A stretch of 11,016 nt of DNA from Patescibacteria group bacterium (GTDB lineage: Bacteria; Patescibacteriota; Minisyncoccia; UBA6257; HR35), in the NCBI GenBank assembly GCA_025060085.1, contig JANXCM010000014.1, forward strand, positions 1-11,016, in the 5' to 3' direction. Every line of letters starts with the position of its first letter. The stretch's first letter is position 1. The translations under genes were made by a program, and so were the position numbers. Shown one piece after another: positions 6,200 to 11,016 of this stretch. The notes beneath the pieces are model-generated. The model was given only the letters and a program-made list of their open reading frames with translations. It searched no databases and was not told where the DNA came from.

Positions 6200-6250
6200 A
6201 TATATTTATTTTTTATACATTTAAAGTTTTTATAATATTTTTAAGTTTGC

Positions 6251-6277
6251 ACATCTTAGATGTAATTAAAATATAAT
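6251..6277 (+). promoter_or_regulatory. Palindrome plus -10 box upstream of the short secreted-protein gene
   Basis: ACATCT-T-AGATGT (6251-6263) is a perfect 6-bp-arm palindrome, followed eight bases later by TATAAT (6272-6277). The only -35-like hexamer is TTGCAC (6247-6252), with a long 19-bp spacer. The palindrome would lie in that spacer, where a repressor or activator could act. This would give the 220-residue protein gene its own promoter with a leader of about 45 bases. The palindrome could be chance. Confidence 0.4.
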
Positions 6278-6329
6278 AATATCATATTTATATTTTAAAT
6301 TTTTTAATTTTATTTTTTTAAGATAAAAA

Positions 6330-6992
6330 ATGAAAAAAATAATTTTTTCCTTTTTAAATAAATTATCTGAAAAAAAATATGTAGTGTTATTTATTCTTTT
6401 CCTCATTTCTTTTCTAATTTTCTATTCAACTTATAGCCAAGGCCAAACAAGATATACAATATTTAGAACATATAATGAGGGATTTAAGTTTTATAAAGGT
6501 TCTAGTTATGCACCAATACTAATCCAAACTCCCGATATAGGAAGAACAAATGTATCTGGTAATCAGGCGGTAACTATTGATTACATAAGAAATATAATTA
6601 ATTTTAATATTACCAATTGGGTTTTGTTAGATTTTTTTAACCAAGATATTCAACCTCCAAGCGTTCGAAGTTTTAATGTTACAATAGGCGATCCACGAGG
6701 TTCTAAGATAAAAATAATAGGTGGAAATTACTATCCTTTTGATAGAGATACATTACGTTATGATTGGAGGGGTTTATCAGAGGGTGTTTACAATATTAAT
6801 TTGTCTGGATTTGGAATTTCTAGATGTCTAAGCGCGTTTGCTAGTCCTATAAATGTAGATCAAGGTATTCATAGAGATATTGTTGCTCACATAGGAGATT
6901 GTACTTCTCAAAGATTAGAAATAATTTTAAGTAGACCACCGCGCAATGATGCCCCAGTTCATGGTTTTACATGGATGATAATAGCTGAATAA
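6330..6992 (+). CDS. Secreted or membrane-anchored protein, unknown ectodomain (paralogous N-terminus, short form)
   Basis: This 220-residue protein is not recognised beyond its export signal. It has basic residues at the start, a hydrophobic segment at about 18-32 (VVLFILFLISFLIFY), and possible cleavage after TYS (36/37). Residues from LISFLIFYSTYSQGQ to FKFYK match the preceding gene almost exactly, including 35 identical bases. After GSSYAP the two proteins diverge completely. The remainder (about 62-220) is Asn/Ile-rich and probably beta-structured, with two cysteines (C166 and C191) able to form a disulfide, as in the paralogue. The pattern suggests duplication of an export module with a different ectodomain attached. 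A gap of 130 bases with its own -10 box and palindrome separates it from the upstream gene, so its expression may be independent. Confidence 0.7.
   Translation: MKKIIFSFLNKLSEKKYVVLFILFLISFLIFYSTYSQGQTRYTIFRTYNEGFKFYKGSSYAPILIQTPDIGRTNVSGNQAVTIDYIRNIINFNITNWVLLDFFNQDIQPPSVRSFNVTIGDPRGSKIKIIGGNYYPFDRDTLRYDWRGLSEGVYNINLSGFGISRCLSAFASPINVDQGIHRDIVAHIGDCTSQRLEIILSRPPRNDAPVHGFTWMIIAE
6408..6442 (+). repeat. 35-bp perfect repeat in the shared signal-peptide region, copy 2
   Basis: Identical to 5156-5190 at an offset of 1252 bp. See the first copy. Identity at synonymous positions indicates recent duplication or conversion of the export module. Confidence 0.9.
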
Positions 6993-7068
6993 TTTTATAT
7001 TTTTAATATTATTTTAATATTAATTAAGAACTTATTTTAATTTATTATTCTAATATTATTAACATAAA

Positions 7069-7557
7069 TTGTTTGACCCTAAATTAAATAAACTAAAATT
7101 AATCCAAGTAAGATTAATTGATGAAAATGGCAAGCAAATAGGAATAGTTGATTTGGAAGAAGCAAAAAAAATTGCTGAAAAGAAAAAAACTGGACTGATT
7201 TTAATTTCGGAAAAAGCAATTCCGCCTGTTTTAAAATTAGGTGATTATCAAAAATATCTTTATAATTTAAAAAAGAAACAAAAAGAAAAATCTACTTCAG
7301 AAATAAAAGAGATTAGGATAAGTTTTCAAGAAGCTGAAGGTGATTTAAAAAGAAAGGCAAAACAAGCTGAGGAATTTTTAAAAGAAGGTAATCAAATAAG
7401 AATAAGAATGTTATTAAAAGGAAGACAAATTCTTCATCTTGATTTTGCTCAAGAAAAAATGAATAAATTTCTTAGCTTGATTGAGGTGCCGGTAAAAATA
7501 ATTAGTTCTATTAAGCAAAGCGGTAATAACTTAATAATTATTATTAGTAAAAAATGA
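7069..7557 (+). CDS. infC: Translation initiation factor IF-3 (TTG start)
   Basis: This 162-residue protein has both IF-3 domains. The N-domain holds QVRLIDENGKQIGIVDLEEA (13-32) and the signature PVLKLGDYQKYLYNLKKKQK (53-72). The C-domain runs from about residue 78, with EIKEIRISF and LKGRQILH (116-123). IF-3 binds the 30S subunit, prevents early 50S joining and checks the start codon and initiator tRNA. The only plausible start is TTG at 7069: an in-frame TAA lies three codons upstream (7060-7062), and no ATG occurs before the conserved N-domain. Non-AUG starts are the classical basis of infC autoregulation in E. coli (AUU), so the same may apply here. No Shine-Dalgarno motif is visible. 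Its stop overlaps the rpmI start (ATGA). The N-terminus is slightly shorter than usual. Confidence 0.95.
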   Translation: MFDPKLNKLKLIQVRLIDENGKQIGIVDLEEAKKIAEKKKTGLILISEKAIPPVLKLGDYQKYLYNLKKKQKEKSTSEIKEIRISFQEAEGDLKRKAKQAEEFLKEGNQIRIRMLLKGRQILHLDFAQEKMNKFLSLIEVPVKIISSIKQSGNNLIIIISKK

Positions 7558-7706
7558 AAGAAAGAGATTCTTTTTTAGAAAGAGTAAAAATAACTAAAAA
7601 AGGTAAAATTTTGAGGAGAATAAGTGGCCTGTCTCATTTTTTAGCTAAAAAATCTTCAAAATTAATTAGAAAAAAAAGAAAATTGAAACCATTAATTAAA
7701 AAATAA
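7554..7706 (+). CDS. rpmI: 50S ribosomal protein bL35
   Basis: This 50-residue, strongly basic protein begins MKERDSFLERVKITKKGKIL. The blocks VKITKKGKILRR and GLSHFLAKKSSKLIRKKRK match the bL35 pattern (f.vT..GK..r...g..H.l.kKs...kr). bL35 is a late-assembling large-subunit protein. The ATG overlaps the infC stop as ATGA, so the two are translationally coupled, matching the usual infC-rpmI order. The N-terminus is shorter than in most bacteria and lacks the usual MPKMKT start. rplT, which normally follows, is absent; the next gene is a LOG-like protein. Confidence 0.9.
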   Translation: MKERDSFLERVKITKKGKILRRISGLSHFLAKKSSKLIRKKRKLKPLIKK

Positions 7707-7758
7707 ATTTAGTAGTTAATTTAAATTGATTTAATTATTTATTTTGATAAATAAATTA

Positions 7759-8298
7759 ATGAAAAGTTTGAAAATTGTTATTTCAGGAGCAGCTGAAACA
7801 GCTCATTGTAGTGAAAATATCAATGAAACAGCTTACGAAATCGGAAAAAATTTAGCTTTAAATAGAGTAACTACTATTACCGGAGCAACTACAGGTACAC
7901 CATTCTGGGTAGCCAAGGGAGCTTATGAACACAATGGTTATGTAATTGGTATTTCGCCGGCAATGAACGAAAAGGAACATTTAGAGTTATATAATCTACC
8001 AACTGATTATCATCACTTAATTTTTTATACAGGTTTTGGTCATTCTTTAAGAAATTTAATTTTAGTCAGGTGTGGTGATGGAGTTATCTTTATTTGTGGT
8101 CGAACAGGAACTTTAAATGAATTTGTTATTGCTTATGAAGAAAAAAAACCGATGGGGATTTTATTGAATAGTGGAGGAGAAGAGAAATATATGGATAAAA
8201 TTATTGCTGAATCCTATAAAAAACATGAAAAAATAATTTGGGAAAGTGATCCTAAAAAATTAGTTGAAAAAATGATTAATTTAATCAAAAATGACTGA
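7759..8298 (+). CDS. LOG-like (SLOG superfamily) Rossmann-fold protein
   Basis: The start is placed at the ATG at 7759 (179 residues, MKSLKIVISG); a TTG at 7744 would add five residues and looks less likely. The protein has the first strand and glycine turn (KIVISGAAET), TGATTGTPFWVAKGA (41-55), an RN pair (98-99) in GHSLRN, and CGRTGTLNEF (113-122). In lysine decarboxylase-like LOG proteins these positions are the phosphate-binding loop, the R-K/N pair and PGGxGTxxE. Here the glycine pair is replaced by C-G-R, while GT..E is kept. LOG enzymes release adenine-type bases from nucleoside 5'-monophosphates; SLOG relatives bind nucleotide-like ligands. Whether this one is an enzyme or a sensor is uncertain. 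Similar proteins occur widely in Patescibacteria, as far as I recall. It overlaps the MgtC gene by 8 bases. Confidence 0.75.
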   Translation: MKSLKIVISGAAETAHCSENINETAYEIGKNLALNRVTTITGATTGTPFWVAKGAYEHNGYVIGISPAMNEKEHLELYNLPTDYHHLIFYTGFGHSLRNLILVRCGDGVIFICGRTGTLNEFVIAYEEKKPMGILLNSGGEEKYMDKIIAESYKKHEKIIWESDPKKLVEKMINLIKND

Positions 8299-8710
8299 CA
8301 CTTCCCTCTTAGAAATTGGTTATCGTTTAATCTTAGGAGTGATTATTGGTGCTATTATTGGAGCAGAAAGAAGTTTTTTCCATAAACAAGCAGGTTTGAG
8401 AACTTTTTCTTTAACTTGTTTAGGAGCAACACTTTTTTCGGTTATCTCATTAAATTTTGATACAGAGGGAACTGCCCGTCTTTTAGCGAATATTATTGTT
8501 GGTATTGGTTTTTTAGGAGGAGGTTTAATCTACTTTCATCAAGAAAAATTACAGGGAGTAACAACAGCAGCTGCTTTATGGGTAACGGCAGCAATTGGTA
8601 CAGCTATTGGTCAAGGTTATTATTTTGAAACTTTTATTACTTCACTATTAGTCTTACTTATCTTATCTGTTTTACCTTCCGTTGAAAGGCGAATTGCTAA
8701 TGAAAAATAA
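8291..8710 (+). CDS. MgtC/SapB-family membrane protein, short form
   Basis: This 139-residue inner-membrane protein has about four hydrophobic segments (8-24, 38-54, 64-81 and 113-129, with a further weak one at 91-107). Family motifs are GAIIGAERSFFHKQAGLRTFS (E26, R27, G35-T38), GIGFLGGGLIY (71-81) and VTTAAALWVTAAIG (90-103). MgtC proteins support growth in low magnesium and, in Salmonella, modulate the F-type ATP synthase. This form lacks the C-terminal ACT-like domain of Salmonella MgtC, so the specific role cannot be transferred. It starts inside the LOG-like gene (ATGACTGA overlap) and its end overlaps the permease start by 11 bases, so all three are probably one translationally coupled unit. 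Confidence 0.88.
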   Translation: MTDTSLLEIGYRLILGVIIGAIIGAERSFFHKQAGLRTFSLTCLGATLFSVISLNFDTEGTARLLANIIVGIGFLGGGLIYFHQEKLQGVTTAAALWVTAAIGTAIGQGYYFETFITSLLVLLILSVLPSVERRIANEK

Positions 8711-9797
8711 TATTTTTATTAGTTTTTTTATTTTAACCAGCACAATTATTGGTTTAGGAATTTTTGTTCTTCCCTATACAGCTTTAAAATCAGGTATCTA
8801 TTTTTATTTTTGGTTGATAACTATTCCAATTTTAATTTTTATTTTTCATCTAATTTATGGCGAAATAATTTTTCAGTTAGAAGAAAAACATAATTTACCT
8901 TCATTAGTAGCTAAAATAATCAATCAAAAATTTAAATTACCAGTATGGTTGATAGACTTTATTGGTTTGACAATGGTTTTCTTGGCTTATTTATTAGCTA
9001 TTGAACAAGTGTTGAAAAATATTTCCCCTTTCGACTTTTTAAACTTTAAACTGATTATAGTTTCATTTATTTTATTTGTAATATCTTTTCGAAATAATTT
9101 CTTCGGTAAAATTGATTCGATACTTTCAATTCTATTAATTATTTTCTTTTTAGGAATTAGTAGTTATTTATTACCCAATATTAAAATTGACTATTTATTT
9201 TTTGCTGAAAATGATTTTTGGTTTAGTTATGGAATAATTCTTTTCTCTTTTACTGGTTATCATTCTTTACAAATTATTTATGATTTTTTGGGCAAGAATA
9301 AAAAGTCTTTTATTCAAGTTAATCTTTTTAGTCTTATATTTATTTTTTTCATTTATCTTTTTTATGTTTTAAGCACTTTAGGATTTTTGGGTAATAATCT
9401 TCAACCTCTAAGTATTATCTCTTTAATGTCTGAATTGAATAATATCTATTTTAGTTATGGAATTGCTATTTTATTCTTGTTAAGTATTATTACTACTTTT
9501 ATTTCTTTAGCTTTTTATTTAAAAAGAGGTTTAATAGTAGATTTTAATATAAAAGAAAAGTTAGCTTGGGGCTTATTAGCTTTTTTAATGATAATTTTAA
9601 GCTTTTTAAATTTAGATAATCTAATTAAAATTTTGAGTTTTATTGGTAGTCTTTTTATTGGGATTAATCTAATTTTAATTTTGATCTGTTATCTGAAATT
9701 GAAAAATGTTTATTATTTTTATTTTCCAAAAATTTTAGTTTATTTTTTAATCCTAATTTTAGGATTAGGATGGTTAGTTGGTTTGTTGGCAGAATGA
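8700..9797 (+). CDS. Amino acid permease-like membrane transporter
   Basis: The start is taken at the ATG at 8700 (365 residues); an upstream in-frame TTG at 8682 would add six residues. An AAAGG lies about ten bases before the ATG. The protein is almost wholly hydrophobic, with about ten to eleven membrane segments. The first segment has the unwound-helix motif TIIGLGIFVLPYTALKSG (15-32), typical of APC-superfamily transporters such as the aromatic amino acid permeases (TIIGAGIFGLPY). LIYGEII (51-57) follows, as in that group. It therefore probably imports an amino acid by proton or sodium symport; the substrate cannot be read. The ATG lies inside the end of the MgtC gene (11-base overlap). 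Its last codons contain the -35 box of the tRNA promoter. Confidence 0.8.
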   Translation: MKNNIFISFFILTSTIIGLGIFVLPYTALKSGIYFYFWLITIPILIFIFHLIYGEIIFQLEEKHNLPSLVAKIINQKFKLPVWLIDFIGLTMVFLAYLLAIEQVLKNISPFDFLNFKLIIVSFILFVISFRNNFFGKIDSILSILLIIFFLGISSYLLPNIKIDYLFFAENDFWFSYGIILFSFTGYHSLQIIYDFLGKNKKSFIQVNLFSLIFIFFIYLFYVLSTLGFLGNNLQPLSIISLMSELNNIYFSYGIAILFLLSIITTFISLAFYLKRGLIVDFNIKEKLAWGLLAFLMIILSFLNLDNLIKILSFIGSLFIGINLILILICYLKLKNVYYFYFPKILVYFLILILGLGWLVGLLAE

Positions 9798-9815
9798 TCT
9801 TATTTTTAGTATAAT
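9786..9815 (+). promoter_or_regulatory. Promoter for the tRNA-Ala/tRNA-Pro pair (TTGGCA-18-TATAAT)
   Basis: TTGGCA (9786-9791) matches the -35 consensus at five of six positions and is followed after 18 bases by a perfect TATAAT (9810-9815). Transcription would start near 9822, about 50 bases before tRNA-Ala. The -35 box lies in the last codons of the permease gene. It is a good candidate, with no other strong pair nearby. Confidence 0.6.
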
Positions 9816-9872
9816 TATCTTTTTGAGAACATCTAATTTTAGAAATTCAATTTTTTAAATATTTTTAAGTAC

Positions 9873-9945
9873 GGGCTCGTAGCTCAGTTGGTAGAGCACT
9901 GCTATGGCATGGCAGGGGTCGCGGGTTCGAATCCCGCCGAGTCCA
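9873..9945 (+). tRNA. tRNA-Ala (anticodon GGC)
   Basis: A complete cloverleaf of 73 nt is present. The acceptor GGGCTCG/CGAGTCC includes the G3-U70 pair that identifies tRNA-Ala, with discriminator A. The D-arm is GCTCAGTTGGTAGAGC. The anticodon stem CTGCT/GGCAG closes the loop ATGGCAT, giving anticodon GGC. The T-arm is GCGGG-TTCGAAT-CCCGC. The A32-U38 loop pair is usual for tRNA-Ala(GGC). CCA is not encoded; instead the 3' end is followed by a second AGTCCA. CCA must therefore be added enzymatically. Confidence 0.97.
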
Positions 9946-9973
9946 AGTCCAAGTTTAAATATATTTTTTGGAT

Positions 9974-10047
9974 CGGGGTGTGGCCTAACGGATTAAGGCG
10001 CTTGGTTTGGGACCAAGAGATTGTGGGTTCGAATCCCACCACCCCGA
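9974..10047 (+). tRNA. tRNA-Pro (anticodon TGG)
   Basis: A complete cloverleaf of 74 nt is present. The acceptor CGGGGTG/CACCCCG has the C1-G72 pair typical of bacterial tRNA-Pro, with discriminator A. The D-arm is GCCT/AGGC. The anticodon stem CTTGG/CCAAG closes the loop TTTGGGA, giving anticodon TGG followed by G37, as expected for proline. The T-arm is GTGGG-TTCGAAT-CCCAC. CCA is not encoded. It lies 28 bases after tRNA-Ala and is probably on the same transcript. Confidence 0.97.
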
Positions 10048-10083
10048 TATTTTAAAATTACTCATAAATAAATTTATAATTAA

Positions 10084-10142
10084 TCTAGCTATTTATTTTT
10101 TTTTGATTTTTTGTTATAATTTAAAAATATTATTTAGCTAGA
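10084..10142 (+). promoter_or_regulatory. Extended -10 promoter of the infA operon, flanked by an inverted repeat
   Basis: TGTTATAAT (10112-10120) is a perfect extended -10 element (TGn plus TATAAT), with no good -35 box, as expected for this class. The predicted start is near 10127, giving a leader of about 107 bases before infA. TCTAGCTA (10084-10091) and TAGCTAGA (10135-10142) form a perfect inverted repeat whose centre falls on the -10 element, which would suit an operator pair. The promoter is likely; the operator role is inferred. Confidence 0.55.
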
Positions 10143-10178
10143 GTTTTTTAAGTTAATTTTAAAAAATTCAATTTATCG

Positions 10179-10193
10179 GCAATGAAAAATTGC
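10179..10193 (+). promoter_or_regulatory. Small hairpin and T-rich tract in the infA leader
   Basis: GCAAT-GAAAA-ATTGC forms a 5-bp hairpin in the infA leader, followed by a T-rich tract (10194-10233) that reaches to the start codon. It could be a weak attenuator or a ribosome standby element. The stem is short, so support is slight. Confidence 0.25.
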
Positions 10194-10233
10194 ATTTATT
10201 TTTTTACTTTCTTATTTTTCTTATTTTTTAATT

Positions 10234-10440
10234 ATGAAGAAAGAAATTGTTGAAGGTATAGTTGTTGAGAATTTACCTGATACAACTTTTAAGGTAAGAT
10301 TGACTAATGGTGAAGAAATTTTAGCTTATTTATCTGGTCGAATGAGAATTAACTACATTAAAATTGTTCCAGGAGATCAAGTAGTAGTTGAATTATCTCC
10401 TTATGATAAAACAAAGGGAAGAATAATTAGAAGAAATTAA
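10234..10440 (+). CDS. infA: Translation initiation factor IF-1
   Basis: This 68-residue protein is a single OB-fold of the S1 type. It matches IF-1 throughout: EGIVVENLPDTTFKVRL (7-23), NGEEILAYLSGRMRINYIKI (25-44), and PGDQVVVELSPYDKTKGRII (46-65). IF-1 blocks the 30S A site during initiation and works with IF-2 and IF-3, the latter encoded about 2.7 kb upstream. It leads the operon infA-rpmJ-rpsM, the conserved bacterial order. The sequence just before the ATG is a pyrimidine-rich tract without a Shine-Dalgarno motif. It is four residues shorter than E. coli IF-1, at the ends only. Confidence 0.97.
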   Translation: MKKEIVEGIVVENLPDTTFKVRLTNGEEILAYLSGRMRINYIKIVPGDQVVVELSPYDKTKGRIIRRN

Positions 10441-10445
10441 ATAAT

Positions 10446-10559
10446 ATGAAAGTTACCACAGCCGTAAAAAAAAGATGTAATAAGTGTAAAGTAGTAAGAA
10501 GAAAAAATAGAATTTATATTATTTGTGAAAATCCAAAACATAAACAAAGACAAGGTTAA
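10446..10559 (+). CDS. rpmJ: 50S ribosomal protein bL36
   Basis: This 37-residue protein begins MKVTTAVKKRCNKCKVVRRK. It carries the zinc-ribbon ligands C11, C14, C27 and H32 (C-X2-C-X12-C-X4-H), the zinc-binding form of bL36, and ends KHKQRQG as is standard. It is a small late-assembly protein of the large subunit. It begins five bases after infA and ends two bases before rpsM. No ribosome binding site is seen, so coupling with infA is likely. Confidence 0.96.
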   Translation: MKVTTAVKKRCNKCKVVRRKNRIYIICENPKHKQRQG

Positions 10560-10561
10560 AA

Positions 10562-10942
10562 ATGGTCAGAATAGCTGGAAGAGAAATTCCAAATAAAAGA
10601 TTGAAATATGCTTTACCTTATATTTATGGGATCGGAAATTATTGGGCGGGAAAAATATGTAAAGATTTAGATATCGATTCAATGAAGAAAGCTAATGATT
10701 TAACTCAGGAAGAACTTAGAAAGATTGAAAAGTATATTGAAGATAATTTAAGGATTGAAAATGAATTAAAAAGGGAAATTCAAGCTAATATTAAAAGGTT
10801 AATGGAAATAAATTGTTATCGAGGAATTCGTCATCGAAAAAAAATGCCTGTTAGAGGTCAAAGAACAAGAACCAATGCTAGAACCCGCAAGGGTCCCCGA
10901 AAAACTGTCGGTTCAGGAAGAATAAAAATAACAAAAAAATAG
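10562..10942 (+). CDS. rpsM: 30S ribosomal protein uS13
   Basis: This 126-residue protein matches uS13 over its whole length. The N-terminus is RIAGREIPNKR (3-13), followed by YIYGIG (20-25), the coiled helical region, and the basic tail YRGIRHRKKMPVRGQRTRTN (86-105) with ARTRKGPRKT next. uS13 sits in the head of the small subunit and contacts P-site tRNA and the B1 bridges. An AAGG lies 7 to 10 bases before the ATG, one of the few Shine-Dalgarno-like motifs in the window. It starts two bases after bL36, and its stop codon directly precedes the next ATG. Confidence 0.97.
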   Translation: MVRIAGREIPNKRLKYALPYIYGIGNYWAGKICKDLDIDSMKKANDLTQEELRKIEKYIEDNLRIENELKREIQANIKRLMEINCYRGIRHRKKMPVRGQRTRTNARTRKGPRKTVGSGRIKITKK

Positions 10943-11016
10943 ATGGGGAAAACAAGAACAAAATTAGTTGAAGGAGGTGAAATTAAAGAAGAAAAAAGAA
11001 CACCAAGTAAAAAACA
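10943..11016 (+). CDS. rpsK: Probable 30S ribosomal protein uS11, N-terminal fragment
   Basis: An ATG immediately after the rpsM stop opens a frame that runs off the window: MGKTRTKLVEGGEIKEEKRT then PSKK (24 codons). It is basic and of low complexity, with no diagnostic uS11 residue yet visible. The assignment rests mainly on the conserved order infA-rpmJ-rpsM-rpsK and on the MGK.R start that I recall for uS11 in Patescibacteria, where the protein carries a Lys/Glu-rich N-terminal extension. It could also be rpsD if rpsK is missing, which is less likely. Confidence 0.6.
   Translation, partial: MGKTRTKLVEGGEIKEEKRTPSKK

Noticed and set aside
7744..7758. TTG start extending the LOG-like protein by five residues
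   Set aside because: The ATG at 7759 places the first beta strand four residues from the N-terminus, as is normal for this fold. The extension adds nothing conserved.
8682..8699. TTG start extending the permease by six residues
   Set aside because: The ATG at 8700 gives the usual short N-terminus before the first membrane helix, is preceded by AAAGG at a usable distance and overlaps the mgtC-like stop in the common way.

Overview
This window is a very AT-rich, gene-dense bacterial segment. It most resembles a Patescibacteria (Candidate Phyla Radiation, Parcubacteria-like) chromosome. The reasons are compact housekeeping proteins, ThyX as the thymidylate synthase, near-absent Shine-Dalgarno motifs, tRNA genes without an encoded CCA, a LOG-like protein of a type I associate with this radiation, and secreted proteins carrying GIGTTTP repeats. 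The assignment is inferred from gene content and composition. No 16S rRNA is present to confirm it.

Left part, minus strand (1-2786): reading leftwards, the order is thyX, a 70-residue CxxC protein, endonuclease III (nth), an RNase HI-like protein, a solitary 5S rRNA gene, and the start of ribosomal protein bS6, which runs off the left edge. The first four protein genes are closely spaced and look like one nucleotide/DNA-maintenance operon. The 5S gene stands apart from any 16S or 23S gene. It has a near-consensus promoter of its own (TTGAAA, 17 bp, TATAAT) that overlaps the end of the RNase H gene and points exactly at the mature 5' end. An HD-domain hydrolase (2891-3457) is divergently transcribed from thyX.

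Middle (3661-6992, plus strand): three secreted or membrane-anchored proteins sit between housekeeping genes. The first has a signal peptide and three C-terminal GIGTTTP...KLHV repeats, two of which share 46 identical bases. The next two share a near-identical signal and early-mature module but have unrelated ectodomains. This looks like a cell-surface module and is the most accessory part of the window.

Right part (7069-11016, plus strand): infC (TTG start) and rpmI form a coupled pair that lacks rplT. A three-gene overlapping set follows, encoding a LOG-like Rossmann protein, a short MgtC-family membrane protein and an amino acid permease-like transporter. Next come tRNA-Ala(GGC) and tRNA-Pro(TGG) with a likely shared promoter, then the infA-rpmJ-rpsM-(rpsK) ribosomal operon, which runs off the right edge. 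An extended -10 promoter lies upstream of infA, flanked by an 8-bp inverted repeat.

Taken together, the window mixes translation genes (IF1, IF3, bS6, bL35, bL36, uS13, 5S, two tRNAs), DNA precursor and repair genes, and a small surface-protein cassette. No mobile element, CRISPR array or prophage structure is visible, and no gene-free stretch exceeds about 220 bases.
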